Shown: positions 8,836 through 19,542 of the stretch, piece after piece
How the letters are laid out: every line of letters begins with the position of its first letter
Numbering within the stretch: the stretch's first letter is position 1
NCBI RefSeq assembly: GCF_002799245.1
Contig: NZ_NEQV01000010.1
Coordinates: forward strand, 40,656-104,655
Source of the DNA: Stenotrophomonas maltophilia
GTDB lineage: Bacteria; Pseudomonadota; Gammaproteobacteria; Xanthomonadales; Xanthomonadaceae
Direction: 5' to 3'
Length of the DNA stretch: 64,000 bases
Translations under genes and position numbers: made by a program
Notes under the pieces: model-generated
What the model was told of the DNA's origin: nothing
The model's input: only the letters and a program-made list of their open reading frames with translations
The model's database searches: none

Positions 8836-8963
8836 GGGACTACTCCAAGGGTACGGGGACATTATAAGGAGCCGCCGCTGCGAAAAATGCCTCGCAAGCA
8901 GAACGCTGCAACCGGTAAACTCCCGTGTTCACAGATCGAGTCGATCAGCAGAGGATTCAAGTC

Positions 8964-10358
<1,395 letters not shown>

Positions 10359-10388
10359 GCCCCATACGACCACGGAGGTACCGCTCCC

Positions 10389-10688
10389 ATGACCCTGTTC
10401 TTCGCCCTCTGTTTCGTCGGCGTTGCAGTGGCCGGGTTCAGTGCCTTCGTGATCTTCTGGCCGCTGACCCTGGTGCATGTGCGCGACCGCCATCCGGCGC
10501 TCGCCGAGCGCTTCGGCAGCGGTGCCTTCCTCAAGCCCGATGCCCTGGCCTGGCTGCTGCGCCGCGACTATCGCCAGCAGCCGGACCGCTCGCTGTCCGG
10601 GCTGGCGACGCCGGCCTGGGTGTCGCTGCTGACCCTGCTGGCCGGACTGGGCATGGCTGCCCTGCTCTGGCTGGCCTCGCTCTGGTGA
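10389..10688 (+). CDS. Small inner-membrane protein of unknown function
   Basis: The 99-aa protein has two predicted membrane helices, about residues 3-27 and 76-98, joined by a basic loop with RDRHPALAERFG. A strong ribosome-binding site (GGAGG) precedes the ATG. It begins 30 bp after asnS and its stop overlaps or abuts the next gene, so it is probably in the same transcript as asnS and the following unknown gene. I do not recognise a named family. Confidence 0.75.
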   Translation: MTLFFALCFVGVAVAGFSAFVIFWPLTLVHVRDRHPALAERFGSGAFLKPDALAWLLRRDYRQQPDRSLSGLATPAWVSLLTLLAGLGMAALLWLASLW

Positions 10689-10693
10689 CACCC

Positions 10694-11008
10694 ATGAATG
10701 ACATTACCGCCTCGCGCGACAGCTGGTGGCTGGCCAGCCTCGGCAACACCCTGATCTGGGCGCGCCTGCGCGTTCGCCCGGCGGGCACCGCCGAGGTGCT
10801 CGACAGCGATGGCAATACGCTGAGCTATGACAGCGAAGACACCGCCCGTTCGCAGCTGTTCGACGCCGAGTTCGTCGAATATGACGGCCTGGACGAGGAA
10901 GACGCGCTGGTGCGCGGTTTCAGCCTGCACGAAGTGCAGCCACCGCAGGCCGACAGCGATGAGGGCCTGCGCGGCCGCATGATCCAGTCGCTGGGCGGGC
11001 GCGCCTGA
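10694..11008 (+). CDS. Small acidic protein of unknown function
   Basis: The 104-aa protein is soluble and acidic in its second half (YDSEDTARSQLFDAEFVEYDGLDEED). It contains two Trp near the start (DSWWLASLGNTLIW). An alternative GTG at 10685 would overlap the previous stop by 4 bp and add three residues. The tight spacing to the genes on both sides suggests translational coupling. No domain is recognised. Confidence 0.7.
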   Translation: MNDITASRDSWWLASLGNTLIWARLRVRPAGTAEVLDSDGNTLSYDSEDTARSQLFDAEFVEYDGLDEEDALVRGFSLHEVQPPQADSDEGLRGRMIQSLGGRA

Positions 11009-11015
11009 TCCAGGC

Positions 11016-11654
11016 ATGTTCACTCCGCGCGCCTTCGCCGAGACCGACCTGCTCTGGCTGGACCGCCTGCTGGCGCGCGATCCATTCGTCACCGTGCTCA
11101 CCTCCGGCAGCGATGGCCTGCCGGAGCTGACCCGGATGCCGGTGCTGTACCGGCGTGACGGCGAACGCATCGAACTGCGTGGACACTGGGCCCGCGCCAA
11201 CCCGCAGTCGCGCCATGCCGGCGCGGCCAAGGTGCTGGTCGACGGCCCGCACGGCTACGTCTCCGCCAGCTGGTATCCAGACAAGGAGCGCGCCGCGCGG
11301 GTACCCACCTGGAACTACGCCGCCGCCGAGCTGCGTGGCCAGCTGCAGGCCTTCGACGACACCGATGCACTGGCCGAACTGGTCGGCGCGATCAGCGACC
11401 GCTTCGAGGCCAGCGTCGGCCAGGCCTGGCAGTTCGATGCCACGCGTGCCGAACACGGCCCGGAACTGCGCGCCATCGTCGGCTTCCGTTTCCAGGTCGA
11501 ACACGTGCAGCTGAAGCTCAAGCTGAGCCAGAACCACCCCGACGCCAACCAGCACGCAGTGATCGCCGAACTGGAACGGCTGGGCACCCCTTCTTCGACC
11601 GAGCTGGCGCAGTGGATGCGCTGGCACCGCGAACAGGCCGCCCGCAGCGACTGA
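11016..11654 (+). CDS. FMN-binding negative transcriptional regulator, PaiB family
   Basis: The 212-aa protein fits the PaiB/FMN-binding split-barrel family: N-terminal YF-like start FTPRAFAETD, the central HWARANPQS and the motif VPTWNYAAAELRG, and a C-terminal IVGFRFQVEHVQLKLKLSQN segment in which PaiB proteins carry a conserved Lys-Ser-Gln-Asn. In Bacillus PaiB affects sporulation and protease genes; in proteobacteria the role is unclear. It starts 7 bp after the preceding gene. Confidence 0.88.
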   Translation: MFTPRAFAETDLLWLDRLLARDPFVTVLTSGSDGLPELTRMPVLYRRDGERIELRGHWARANPQSRHAGAAKVLVDGPHGYVSASWYPDKERAARVPTWNYAAAELRGQLQAFDDTDALAELVGAISDRFEASVGQAWQFDATRAEHGPELRAIVGFRFQVEHVQLKLKLSQNHPDANQHAVIAELERLGTPSSTELAQWMRWHREQAARSD

Positions 11655-11726
11655 ACGCCTCCGATTCCCGCGACGACGCAGCCGGACGGCTGCGGCGAGC
11701 CCCCACCCGACGCCAGGGACCCGAAC

Positions 11727-12389
11727 ATGAAAGACATCCACAAGCTGCTGCAGAACAACCGCGACTGGGCCGACCGGATCGAAAAGGAAGATCCGGAGTT
11801 CTTCCACCAGCTGGCCAAGCAGCAGCACCCCGAGTACCTGTGGATCGGCTGTTCCGACTCACGCGTTCCGGCCAACCAGATCATCGGCATGGCCCCGGGC
11901 GAAGTGTTCGTGCACCGCAACGTCGCCAACGTGGTCGCGCACACCGACCTGAACTGCCTGAGCGTGGTGCAGTACGCGGTGGACCAGCTGAAGGTGAAGC
12001 ACATCCTGATCGTCGGCCACTACGGCTGCGGCGGCGTGCACGCCTGCCTGCACAATACCCGCGTCGGCCTGGCCGACAACTGGCTGCGCCACGTCGGCGA
12101 CGTGATGCAGAAGCACACCGGCATCCTCGATGCGATCGAGACCGATGAGCTCAAGCACGCGCGCCTGTGCGAACTGAACGTGATCGAGCAGGTAGCCAAC
12201 CTGTGCCGCTCGACCATCGTGCAGGACGCCTGGGCCCGCGGCCAGAAGCTGATGGTGCACGGCTGGGTCTACAGCCTGAAGGACGGACGCGTGCGCGAGA
12301 TGGGCATCGACGTCGGTTCGCAGGAAGAGCTGCAGCCGGCCTATGAAAAGGCCCTGTCCTACGTCCCGCGCAAGGGCAAGCGCGACTGA
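11727..12389 (+). CDS. can: Beta-class carbonic anhydrase
   Basis: Zinc enzyme that interconverts CO2 and bicarbonate. The 220-aa protein has the zinc ligands C42, D44, H98 and C101 (GCSDSR and GHYGCGG), the same numbering as E. coli Can, with the catalytic D44/R46 pair. Length is normal. The gene is followed after 10 bp by 3-hydroxyanthranilate dioxygenase; the pathway link is not obvious, although kynurenine catabolism releases no CO2 at that step. Confidence 0.95.
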   Translation: MKDIHKLLQNNRDWADRIEKEDPEFFHQLAKQQHPEYLWIGCSDSRVPANQIIGMAPGEVFVHRNVANVVAHTDLNCLSVVQYAVDQLKVKHILIVGHYGCGGVHACLHNTRVGLADNWLRHVGDVMQKHTGILDAIETDELKHARLCELNVIEQVANLCRSTIVQDAWARGQKLMVHGWVYSLKDGRVREMGIDVGSQEELQPAYEKALSYVPRKGKRD

Positions 12390-12399
12390 TCCCCCACGG

Positions 12400-12930
12400 A
12401 TGACCACCATGCTCGCTTCGCCGATCAACCTGCACGCCTGGATCGAAGAGAACCGCCACCTGCTGAAGCCGCCGGTAGGCAACAAGATGATCGACAACGG
12501 CGATTTCATCGTGATGGTGGTCGGCGGGCCGAACTCGCGTACCGACTACCACTACGACGAAGGCCCGGAGTGGTTCTACCAGCTCGAAGGCGAGATGGTG
12601 CTGAAGGTGCAGGAAGACGGCGCGGTGCGCGACATCCCGATCCGCGCCGGCGAGATCTTCCTGCTGCCGGGCAAGGTGCCGCACTCGCCACGGCGCCCGC
12701 CCGGTGGCATCGGCCTGGTGGTCGAGCGCAAGCGCCTGCCGCATGAGATGGACGGCGTGATCTGGCACTGCGAGCGCTGCAACCACAAGCTGCACGAAGA
12801 GTTCTTCCCGCTGCAGAACATCGAAACCGATCTCCCCAAGGTGTTCGCGCACTACCACGCCAGCCTGGAACTGCGTACCTGCAGCCAGTGCGGGCACGTG
12901 GACCCGCTGCCGACGCCAGCGGTGGGCTGA
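12400..12930 (+). CDS. nbaC: 3-hydroxyanthranilate 3,4-dioxygenase
   Basis: Cupin-fold extradiol dioxygenase that opens 3-hydroxyanthranilate to the precursor of quinolinate. The 176-aa protein has the catalytic iron ligands H51, E57 and H95 and a rubredoxin-like C-terminal metal site with C124, C127, C161 and C164 (HCERC and TCSQC), as in bacterial enzymes. An ATG three codons downstream is a possible alternative start. Together with kynU and kmo it forms a kynurenine-to-quinolinate route for NAD synthesis or tryptophan breakdown. Confidence 0.95.
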   Translation: MTTMLASPINLHAWIEENRHLLKPPVGNKMIDNGDFIVMVVGGPNSRTDYHYDEGPEWFYQLEGEMVLKVQEDGAVRDIPIRAGEIFLLPGKVPHSPRRPPGGIGLVVERKRLPHEMDGVIWHCERCNHKLHEEFFPLQNIETDLPKVFAHYHASLELRTCSQCGHVDPLPTPAVG

Positions 12931-12943
12931 GGCGCCACCGGCC

Positions 12944-13035
12944 TGTAGAGCCGAGCCCATGCTCGGCTGCTCTGCCGTGACCATGCAGGCGCAGCCTGGC
13001 TGTATTGATGAAGCCGAGCATGGGCTCGGCTCTAC
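12944..13035. repeat. SMAG inverted dimer between nbaC and kynU
   Basis: GTAGAGCCGAGCCCATGCTCGG and its inverse copy face each other across about 45 bp, ending in GGCTCGGCTCTAC. This is the paired REP arrangement typical of SMAG elements. It fills most of the nbaC-kynU gap and could form a long hairpin in the transcript. Confidence 0.85.
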
Positions 13036-13084
13036 AGGGAGCAGGCGCTACACTGGCGGTCCCGTTGCAGCCTGTTGCCCGACC

Positions 13085-14359
13085 ATGTCCGACCTGCTCA
13101 GCCGCACCCATGCCATCGCCCTGGACGCCGCCGATCCGCTGCGCCCGCTGCGCAATGAATTCCTGATTCCGCGCCACGGTGGCGGCGAGCAGACCTACTT
13201 CGTCGGCAACTCGCTGGGCCTGCAGCCGCGTGGTGCACAGGCGGCGGTGCAGGAAGTGATGAAGCAGTGGGGCGAGCTGGCCGTGGAAGGCCACTTCACC
13301 GGCCCGACGCAGTGGCTGTCCTACCACCGCCTGGTGAGCGCACAGCTGGCCCGCGTGGTCGGCGCGCTGCCCAGTGAAGTAGTGGCGATGAACACGCTGA
13401 GCGTGAACCTGCATCTGATGATGGTCAGCTTCTACCGGCCGACCACGCAGCGTCCGGTGATCCTGATGGAAGCCGGTGCATTCCCGACCGACCGCCATGC
13501 CGTGGAAGCACAGATCCGCTTCCATGGCTTCGACCCGGCCGAGTGCCTGGTGGAAGTGCAACCGGACGAAGCCAATGGCACGATCTCGCTGACCGCGATC
13601 GAACGCGCCATCGCCGAGCACGGCCCGCGCCTGGCGCTGGTGCTGTGGCCCGGCGTGCAGTACCGCACCGGCCAGGCCTTCGACCTCGATTCGATCACCC
13701 GCGCCGCACGCCTGCAGGGCGCACGTATCGGCTTCGACCTGGCGCACTCGGTCGGCAACCTGCCGCTGCGCCTGCATGACGTCGCCCCCGATTTCGCCGT
13801 GTGGTGCCATTACAAATACCTCAACAGCGGCCCCGGCGCTGTGGCCGGTGCGTTCGTGCACGAACGCCATCATCGCGACACCACCCTGCCGCGCTTTGCC
13901 GGCTGGTGGGGCCACGAGGAAGCCACCCGCTTCCAGATGGCGCCGCAGTTCACGCCCGCCATCGGTGCCGAAGGGTGGCAGCTGAGCAATCCGCCCATTC
14001 TCGGCCTGGCACCGCTGCGTGCCTCGCTGGACCTGTTCGAGCGCGCCGGAATGGACGCACTGCGCAGCAAGTCGCTGGCGCTGACCGGCATGCTCGAAGC
14101 ACTGGTACGCGCGCGCCTGCCGCAGGTGCTGGACATCATCACCCCGGCCGACCCGCAGCGCCGCGGCTGCCAGTTGTCGCTGCGCGTGATCGGTGGCCGC
14201 GAGCGTGGCCGCGCCCTGTTCGAGCACCTGCGCGGCATCGGCGTGCTCGGCGACTGGCGCGAGCCCGACGTGATCCGCATCTCGCCCACCCCGCTCTACA
14301 ACCGCTACCTGGACGTGCACCACTTCGTCGAGGAAGTGGAAGTCTGGGCCGGCCTCTAA
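13085..14359 (+). CDS. kynU: Kynureninase
   Basis: PLP enzyme that cleaves kynurenine or 3-hydroxykynurenine to (3-hydroxy)anthranilate and alanine. The 424-aa protein has the motif YFVGNSLGLQP near the N-terminus, FDLAHSVGNLPL in the middle and the PLP lysine in CHYKYLNSGPG (K244). Length is normal. With Kmo and NbaC beside it, 3-hydroxykynurenine is the probable substrate. No tryptophan 2,3-dioxygenase or formamidase gene is present in the window, so kynurenine must come from elsewhere. Confidence 0.97.
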   Translation: MSDLLSRTHAIALDAADPLRPLRNEFLIPRHGGGEQTYFVGNSLGLQPRGAQAAVQEVMKQWGELAVEGHFTGPTQWLSYHRLVSAQLARVVGALPSEVVAMNTLSVNLHLMMVSFYRPTTQRPVILMEAGAFPTDRHAVEAQIRFHGFDPAECLVEVQPDEANGTISLTAIERAIAEHGPRLALVLWPGVQYRTGQAFDLDSITRAARLQGARIGFDLAHSVGNLPLRLHDVAPDFAVWCHYKYLNSGPGAVAGAFVHERHHRDTTLPRFAGWWGHEEATRFQMAPQFTPAIGAEGWQLSNPPILGLAPLRASLDLFERAGMDALRSKSLALTGMLEALVRARLPQVLDIITPADPQRRGCQLSLRVIGGRERGRALFEHLRGIGVLGDWREPDVIRISPTPLYNRYLDVHHFVEEVEVWAGL

Positions 14360-14390
14360 GCCGGCTCCTCCCCTCCTGCTGGACAGTTCG

Positions 14391-15758
14391 TTGATCGCAC
14401 ACGCCTCCCGCTCGTTGAGCATTATTGGTGCCGGCCTCGCCGGGTCCCTGCTGGCCATCCTGCTGTCACGGCAAGGTTGGCGCATCACCCTGTACGAACG
14501 CCGCGGCGATCCGCGCGTGGCCGACTACGAGAGCGGCCGCTCGATCAACCTGGCGTTGGCCGAGCGCGGGCGCAACGCACTGCGCCAGGCAGGCGTGGAG
14601 GACGAAGTGATGGCGCGCGCAGTGATGATGCGCGGCCGCATGGTGCACCCGCGCGACGGCGAGCCGCAGCTGCAGCGTTATGGCCGTGACGACAGCGAGG
14701 TGATCTGGTCGATCCATCGCAGCGACCTGAACACCACGCTGCTGGAACTGGCCGAACAGGCCGGCGCCACCGTGCATTTTCATCGTCGCCTGCATACCGT
14801 TGATTTCGATGCCGGCTACGCGCGTTTCATCGATGATCGCGACGACAGCCCGCACGACATCCACTTCGACACCCTGATCGGTGCAGACGGTGCCGGTTCG
14901 GCACTGCGCGCGGCGATGAACCGCCGTGCGCCGCTGGGCGAGGACATCGCCTTCCTCGACCATTCCTACAAGGAGCTGGAGATCCCGCCGGCCGCCGACG
15001 GCAGCTTCCGCATCGAGCGCAATGCCCTGCACATCTGGCCACGCGGCCACTACATGTGCATCGCCCTGCCCAATCACGAGGGCACCTTCACCGTCACCCT
15101 GTTCCTGCCCAACCAGGGCGACCCCAGCTTCGCCACGGTCAACACCGGTGCGCAGGCCGAGGCATTGTTCGCCCGCGAGTTCGCCGACACCCTGCCGTTG
15201 ATCCCGAACCTGCGCGCGGACTGGGAACAGCACCCGCCGGGCCTGCTCGGCACGCTCACCCTGGAGCGCTGGCATCAGCAGGGCCGCGCCGTACTGATCG
15301 GCGATGCCGCGCATGCCATGGTGCCGTTCCATGGCCAGGGCATGAACTGCGCGTTCGAGGACTGCGTCGCACTGGCTCGCCACCTGACGGAGGCCGATGA
15401 CCTGGAAGGGGCGTTCGCCGCGTTCGAAGCCGAGCGCAAGCCGAATGCACGTGCCATCCAGCAGATGGCGCTGGAGAACTACCTGGAGATGCGCGACCGC
15501 GTGGCCGATCCTGCATTCCTGCTGCAGCGCGAGCTGGAGCAGGAACTGCAGCGGCGCTGGCCGACCCGCTTCGTGCCGCACTACACGATGGTCACCTTCC
15601 TGCACACGCCCTACGCCGAGGCGCTGCGCCGTACCGAACTGCAACGCGACATGCTGGCTGCAGCCACCGCAGGTCACGATTCACTGGACAACATCGACTG
15701 GGCCGCACTGGAAGCGCAGATCCACGCCCAGCTGCCGGTCCTGGAGGGCGCGCACTGA
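14391..15758 (+). CDS. kmo: Kynurenine 3-monooxygenase
   Basis: FAD-dependent aromatic hydroxylase that converts kynurenine to 3-hydroxykynurenine. The 455-aa protein has the GxGxxG dinucleotide motif (IIGAGLAG, residues 11-18), the central D-G region LIGADGAGSALR and the FAD motif LIGDAAHAMVPFHGQGMNCAFED. The start is a TTG at 14391, the only codon giving the usual N-terminus; a second TTG lies at the beginning of LSIIGAG. The stop overlaps the sbcB start by one base (TGATG). Confidence 0.95.
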   Translation: MIAHASRSLSIIGAGLAGSLLAILLSRQGWRITLYERRGDPRVADYESGRSINLALAERGRNALRQAGVEDEVMARAVMMRGRMVHPRDGEPQLQRYGRDDSEVIWSIHRSDLNTTLLELAEQAGATVHFHRRLHTVDFDAGYARFIDDRDDSPHDIHFDTLIGADGAGSALRAAMNRRAPLGEDIAFLDHSYKELEIPPAADGSFRIERNALHIWPRGHYMCIALPNHEGTFTVTLFLPNQGDPSFATVNTGAQAEALFAREFADTLPLIPNLRADWEQHPPGLLGTLTLERWHQQGRAVLIGDAAHAMVPFHGQGMNCAFEDCVALARHLTEADDLEGAFAAFEAERKPNARAIQQMALENYLEMRDRVADPAFLLQRELEQELQRRWPTRFVPHYTMVTFLHTPYAEALRRTELQRDMLAAATAGHDSLDNIDWAALEAQIHAQLPVLEGAH

Positions 15759-17197
15759 TGGCCGACAGCTTCCTGTTCTACGACCTGGAAACCTTCGGCC
15801 AGGACCCGCGGCGCACGCGCATCTCGCAGTTCGCCGCGATCCGCACCGACGCCGACCTCAACGAGATCGATACCCCGGTCAGCTTCTTCGTACGGCCGGC
15901 GGATGACCTGCTGCCCTCGCCGATGGCCACCCTGGTCACCGGCATCACCCCGCAGCAGGCGCTGGCCGAGGGCATCAGCGAGGCCGAAGCCTTCGACCGC
16001 ATCAACGAACAGCTGTCGCGCCCCGGTACCTGTGCGCTGGGCTACAACACGCTGCGCTTCGACGATGAGTTCGTGCGCTACGGCCTGTTCCGCAACTTCC
16101 ACGACCCCTACGAACGCGAATGGCGCAACGGAAACTCGCGCTGGGACCTGCTGGACATGCTGCGCCTGATGCGCGCAATGCGCCCGGATGGCATCCAGTG
16201 GCCGCTGCGCGAGGACGGCGCCACCTCGTTCAAGCTCGAGCACCTGGCCGAGGCCAACAACGTGCGCGAAGGCGATGCGCACGAAGCACTTTCAGACGTG
16301 CGCGCCACCATCGGGATGGCACGCCTGTTCAAGCGGTCGCAGCCGCGCCTGTGGGAGTACGCGCTGAAGCTGCGTGACAAGCGCTTCGTCGGCGGCCTGC
16401 TGGACGTGGCCGCGATGAAGCCGGTGCTGCACATCTCCATGCGCTATCCGGCCAGTCGCCTGTGCGCGGCCCCCGTACTGCCGCTGGCCGTGCATCCGAC
16501 CATCAACAACCGGGTGATCGTGTTCGATCTGGAAGGCGAGATCGACGATCTGCTGGAACTGCCGGCCGACGTGATCGCACAGCGCCTGTACATGCGCGCC
16601 AGCGAACTGCCCGAAGGCGTGGCGCGGGTGCCGCTGAAGGAAGTGCATCTGAACAAGGTGCCGGCGCTGATCGCCTGGAACCACCTGCGCGCCGATGACC
16701 ACGAACGCCTCGGCCTGGACGTGGCCGCGATCGAGGCCAAGGTGGAACGGCTGCGCGCGTTCGCCCCGCAGCTGGCCGAGAAGGCTCGCCAGGTCTACAA
16801 CCAGCCCCGCGCCACCACCGTGGCCGATGTCGATGCATCGCTGTACGACGGCTTCCTCGGCAATGGCGACAAGCCACTGCTTGCGCTGGCACGCACCACC
16901 GCACCCGAGCAGTTGGCCGCGCTGGAGGGCCGCTTCCGCGACCCGCGCCTGCCGGAGCTGCTGTTCCGCTACCGCGCGCGCAACCATCCCGACAGCCTCG
17001 CGCCGGCTGAACACCAGCGCTGGCAGGATTACCGCCGCCAACGGTTGCTGGGAGACGGCGGCCTGGGCGAACTCAACCTGTCCCAGTTCCAGCAGCAGCT
17101 CGATGCACTGGCTGCCGAGGCGCCCGACGACGCGCGGCGCCAGGCCCTGCTGCAATCGCTGCGCGACTGGGGCCAGCACCTGCAGGAGACGCTGTGA
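15758..17197 (+). CDS. sbcB: Exodeoxyribonuclease I
   Basis: DEDD-superfamily 3'-5' exonuclease that degrades single-stranded DNA in recombination and mismatch repair. The 479-aa protein has ExoI motif FYDLETFGQDP (D9 and E11), LGYNTLRFDDEFVRYGLFRNF and the HEALSDVRATIGMA motif III with the catalytic His and Asp; the SH3-like and C-terminal helical domains follow. Length matches E. coli ExoI (475). It is translationally coupled to kmo, a pairing that looks like operon packing and not a shared function. Confidence 0.96.
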   Translation: MADSFLFYDLETFGQDPRRTRISQFAAIRTDADLNEIDTPVSFFVRPADDLLPSPMATLVTGITPQQALAEGISEAEAFDRINEQLSRPGTCALGYNTLRFDDEFVRYGLFRNFHDPYEREWRNGNSRWDLLDMLRLMRAMRPDGIQWPLREDGATSFKLEHLAEANNVREGDAHEALSDVRATIGMARLFKRSQPRLWEYALKLRDKRFVGGLLDVAAMKPVLHISMRYPASRLCAAPVLPLAVHPTINNRVIVFDLEGEIDDLLELPADVIAQRLYMRASELPEGVARVPLKEVHLNKVPALIAWNHLRADDHERLGLDVAAIEAKVERLRAFAPQLAEKARQVYNQPRATTVADVDASLYDGFLGNGDKPLLALARTTAPEQLAALEGRFRDPRLPELLFRYRARNHPDSLAPAEHQRWQDYRRQRLLGDGGLGELNLSQFQQQLDALAAEAPDDARRQALLQSLRDWGQHLQETL

Positions 17198-17880
17198 GCA
17201 CCTACTTCTCTGACGCCAGTTTCAAGTTCCTGCGCAGCCTGGCGCGGCATAACGACAAGGCCTGGTTCAACGACCACCGCCAGCAGTATGAAGACCACGT
17301 ACGGCAGCCGTTCCTTCGCCTGCTGGGCGACCTGCAGCCGGCACTGGCCGAGGTCAGCGAGCATTTCCGCGCAGATACGCGTGGCGTCGGCGGCTCGCTG
17401 TTCCGCATCCATCGCGACGCGCGCTTCTCCAACGACAAGTCACCGTACAAGACCTGGCAGGGCGCACGCCTGTTCCATGAGCGCCGCCGTGAAGTGGCCG
17501 CACCTTCGTTCTACGTGCACCTGCAGCCGGGCGAGAGCTTCGTCGGTGCCGGCCTGTGGCATCCGGAACCGGAAACCCAACGCCGCGTACGCCACTTCAT
17601 CCTCGACAACCCGGGCAGCTGGAAGGCTGCCGCGCATGCGCCGGCCCTGCGCAAGCGCTTCGATTTCGAGGAGAGCGAAAAGCTGGTGCGGCCACCGCGC
17701 GGCTTCCCGGCAGACTTCGAGTTCATCGACGACCTCAAGCACCGCAACTGGGTGATGTGGCGCTCGCTGGACGACGCCACCATGACCGGCCCGCGCCTGC
17801 TGTCCACGCTGGGCAAGGACCTGGCCGCGCTCGGCCCGTTCGTCGACTACCTGTGCGCCGCGCTGGATCTGGAGTTCTGA
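17194..17880 (+). CDS. DUF2461 (TIGR02453) family protein
   Basis: The 228-aa protein matches the DUF2461 family by its N-terminal FLRSLARHNDKAWFNDHR, the central RIHRDARFSNDKSPYKTWQGA and GFWHP-like GAGLWHPEP. The function of the family is unknown. It starts with GTG overlapping the sbcB stop (GTGA) and its own stop overlaps the next ATG, so it is coupled on both sides. Confidence 0.88.
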   Translation: MSTYFSDASFKFLRSLARHNDKAWFNDHRQQYEDHVRQPFLRLLGDLQPALAEVSEHFRADTRGVGGSLFRIHRDARFSNDKSPYKTWQGARLFHERRREVAAPSFYVHLQPGESFVGAGLWHPEPETQRRVRHFILDNPGSWKAAAHAPALRKRFDFEESEKLVRPPRGFPADFEFIDDLKHRNWVMWRSLDDATMTGPRLLSTLGKDLAALGPFVDYLCAALDLEF

Positions 17881-18872
17881 TGTCGCAGCATCTTCCGCTG
17901 GCCCGCCAGCGGCGCGTGCTCGGCCGCACCGGCCTGGCCGTTTCACCGATCGGACTGGGCTGCTCCGGCTTCTGGGGCCATCGCCGCTTCCCGGAGCATG
18001 AGTCGGCTGCGGTGGTCGAACATGCGCTCGCCCATGGAGTGAACCTGCTCGATACCGGCCACAACTATTCCGGCTTCCATGCCGAGCCGCGCCTGGGCCG
18101 CATCCTGCGCCCGTTGCTGAAGCGCTACCCGCGCGATTCACTGGTGATCTCCAGCAAAGGCGGCACGCTGACCGGGCAGGCTGGCATCAGCGGCACCGAG
18201 CAACGCAATTTCTCGCCCGAGGCCATCACCGCCAGCTGCGAGGCCTCGTTGCGCAACCTCGGCCTGGACCACCTTGACATCTACCAGCTGCATGGCGCCA
18301 GCGAACACGACATCAACGACGACCTGCTGGCCGCGCTGCAGCGCCTGCGCGAGCGTGGGTTGATCCGGCACACCGGCATCAACACCCATTCGGCCTCCAC
18401 CCTGCGCTGGATGATCGCCCATCCCGACGCCTTCGATGTGGTGCTGCTGGACTACAACGCCCTGCAGCAGGACCGCGAGCCGCTGATCGACCAGCTGCAC
18501 GCAGCGGGCATTGGCGTGCTGGCCGGCACCGTGCTGGCACAGGGCCACCTGCTGCCCGCGCGTCCGCGCCTGCCACGGCTGGCCGATGGTTGGTACCTGG
18601 CACGCGCGTGGCTGAAGCCCAGCAGCCGCCAGCTGATGCACAGTGCCCGCCGGATGCGGCGCGCGGTGGCCGCGATCCACAGCCAGCGCCCGGCCCAGAC
18701 CGCCTTCGCCTATACGCTGGGCCATCCCGGCGTGGCCAGCGGAATTCTCGGCACCACCCGCACCCGCAGCCTGGACGAGGTGCTGGCGACGCAGCTGGAA
18801 GCGCTGACCCCGGCCGAACGGCAACGGCTGGTCGATGCCTTCGGTGACGGCCGTGGCTCACCCAGTCATTGA
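17880..18872 (+). CDS. Aldo/keto reductase
   Basis: NADPH-dependent oxidoreductase with the TIM-barrel AKR fold, 330 aa. Catalytic residues appear in order: Asp and Tyr in LLDTGHNYSGFH, Lys in VISSKGG, and His in IYQLHGAS. The N-terminal RRVLGRTGLAVSPIGLGC is typical of the family. The ATG overlaps the preceding TGA. The substrate cannot be deduced. Confidence 0.92.
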   Translation: MSQHLPLARQRRVLGRTGLAVSPIGLGCSGFWGHRRFPEHESAAVVEHALAHGVNLLDTGHNYSGFHAEPRLGRILRPLLKRYPRDSLVISSKGGTLTGQAGISGTEQRNFSPEAITASCEASLRNLGLDHLDIYQLHGASEHDINDDLLAALQRLRERGLIRHTGINTHSASTLRWMIAHPDAFDVVLLDYNALQQDREPLIDQLHAAGIGVLAGTVLAQGHLLPARPRLPRLADGWYLARAWLKPSSRQLMHSARRMRRAVAAIHSQRPAQTAFAYTLGHPGVASGILGTTRTRSLDEVLATQLEALTPAERQRLVDAFGDGRGSPSH

Positions 18873-18914
18873 GTCTTCACCCGGCGCTGCCGCCAATGCG
18901 GCAGTCTGGGCGGC

Positions 18915-19466
18915 ATGAAGAAAGCGACCGCACTCGTTGTGCTGCTGGTCCTGGCCGTGGCGGCCTGGTGGTTCGGCGGCCCGTACATGACCGTCAATGG
19001 CCTGTCCAAGGCCATCGAACAGCGCGACACCGCCCGCCTGGAGCGTTACGTCGATTTCCCGCGCGTGCGCAGCAGCCTGCGCGCGCAGCTCAATGATTAC
19101 CTGGTACGCCAGACTGGCCCGGATGTGGCTGCCAGCCCGTTCGGTGCCCTGCTGTATGGCCTCGGCGACCAGCTCGGCGGTGCCGCGGTGGAGACCATGG
19201 TGACCCCGACCGGAATCGGCGCGGTGCTGCAGGGCCATGTGTTGTGGAAGCGTGGCCGCAATGAACTGCAGGGCGGCGATGCCTTCGGCGCGACCGAACC
19301 GGCGCGGCCCCTGAAGCATGCCGAGCACCATTTCGAGGCGTTCGACCGCTTCGTGATCGATGTCGATCGCGGCCCCGGCCAGCCGCCATTGAAGGTGGTG
19401 CTGGAACCGCAGGGCCTGCGCTGGAAGGTGGTGGACCTGCAGCTGGGGATGTCCGGCAGCCCGTAG
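18915..19466 (+). CDS. DUF2939 domain protein, membrane-anchored
   Basis: The 183-aa protein has an N-terminal hydrophobic segment (about residues 4-21) followed by the DUF2939 start GPYMTVNGLSKAIEQRDTARLERYVDFP. The C-terminal part is periplasmic by inference. Role unknown. It is the last gene of the plus-strand run and is followed by a REP pair. Confidence 0.85.
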   Translation: MKKATALVVLLVLAVAAWWFGGPYMTVNGLSKAIEQRDTARLERYVDFPRVRSSLRAQLNDYLVRQTGPDVAASPFGALLYGLGDQLGGAAVETMVTPTGIGAVLQGHVLWKRGRNELQGGDAFGATEPARPLKHAEHHFEAFDRFVIDVDRGPGQPPLKVVLEPQGLRWKVVDLQLGMSGSP

Positions 19467-19476
19467 CCACGCTCCG

Positions 19477-19536
19477 GTAGTCGCCCACCTTGGTGGGCGC
19501 GGTTTCACCGCGATGCCAACCAAGGTTGGCAGCTAC
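19477..19536. repeat. Paired REP palindromes between converging genes
   Basis: GTAGTCGCCCACCTTGGTGG (19477 onward) and TGCCAACCAAGGTTGGCA with GCTAC in inverse orientation form a head-to-head pair. It lies between the DUF2939 gene and the convergent 5'-nucleotidase. Confidence 0.75.
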
Positions 19537-19542
19537 CAGGCC

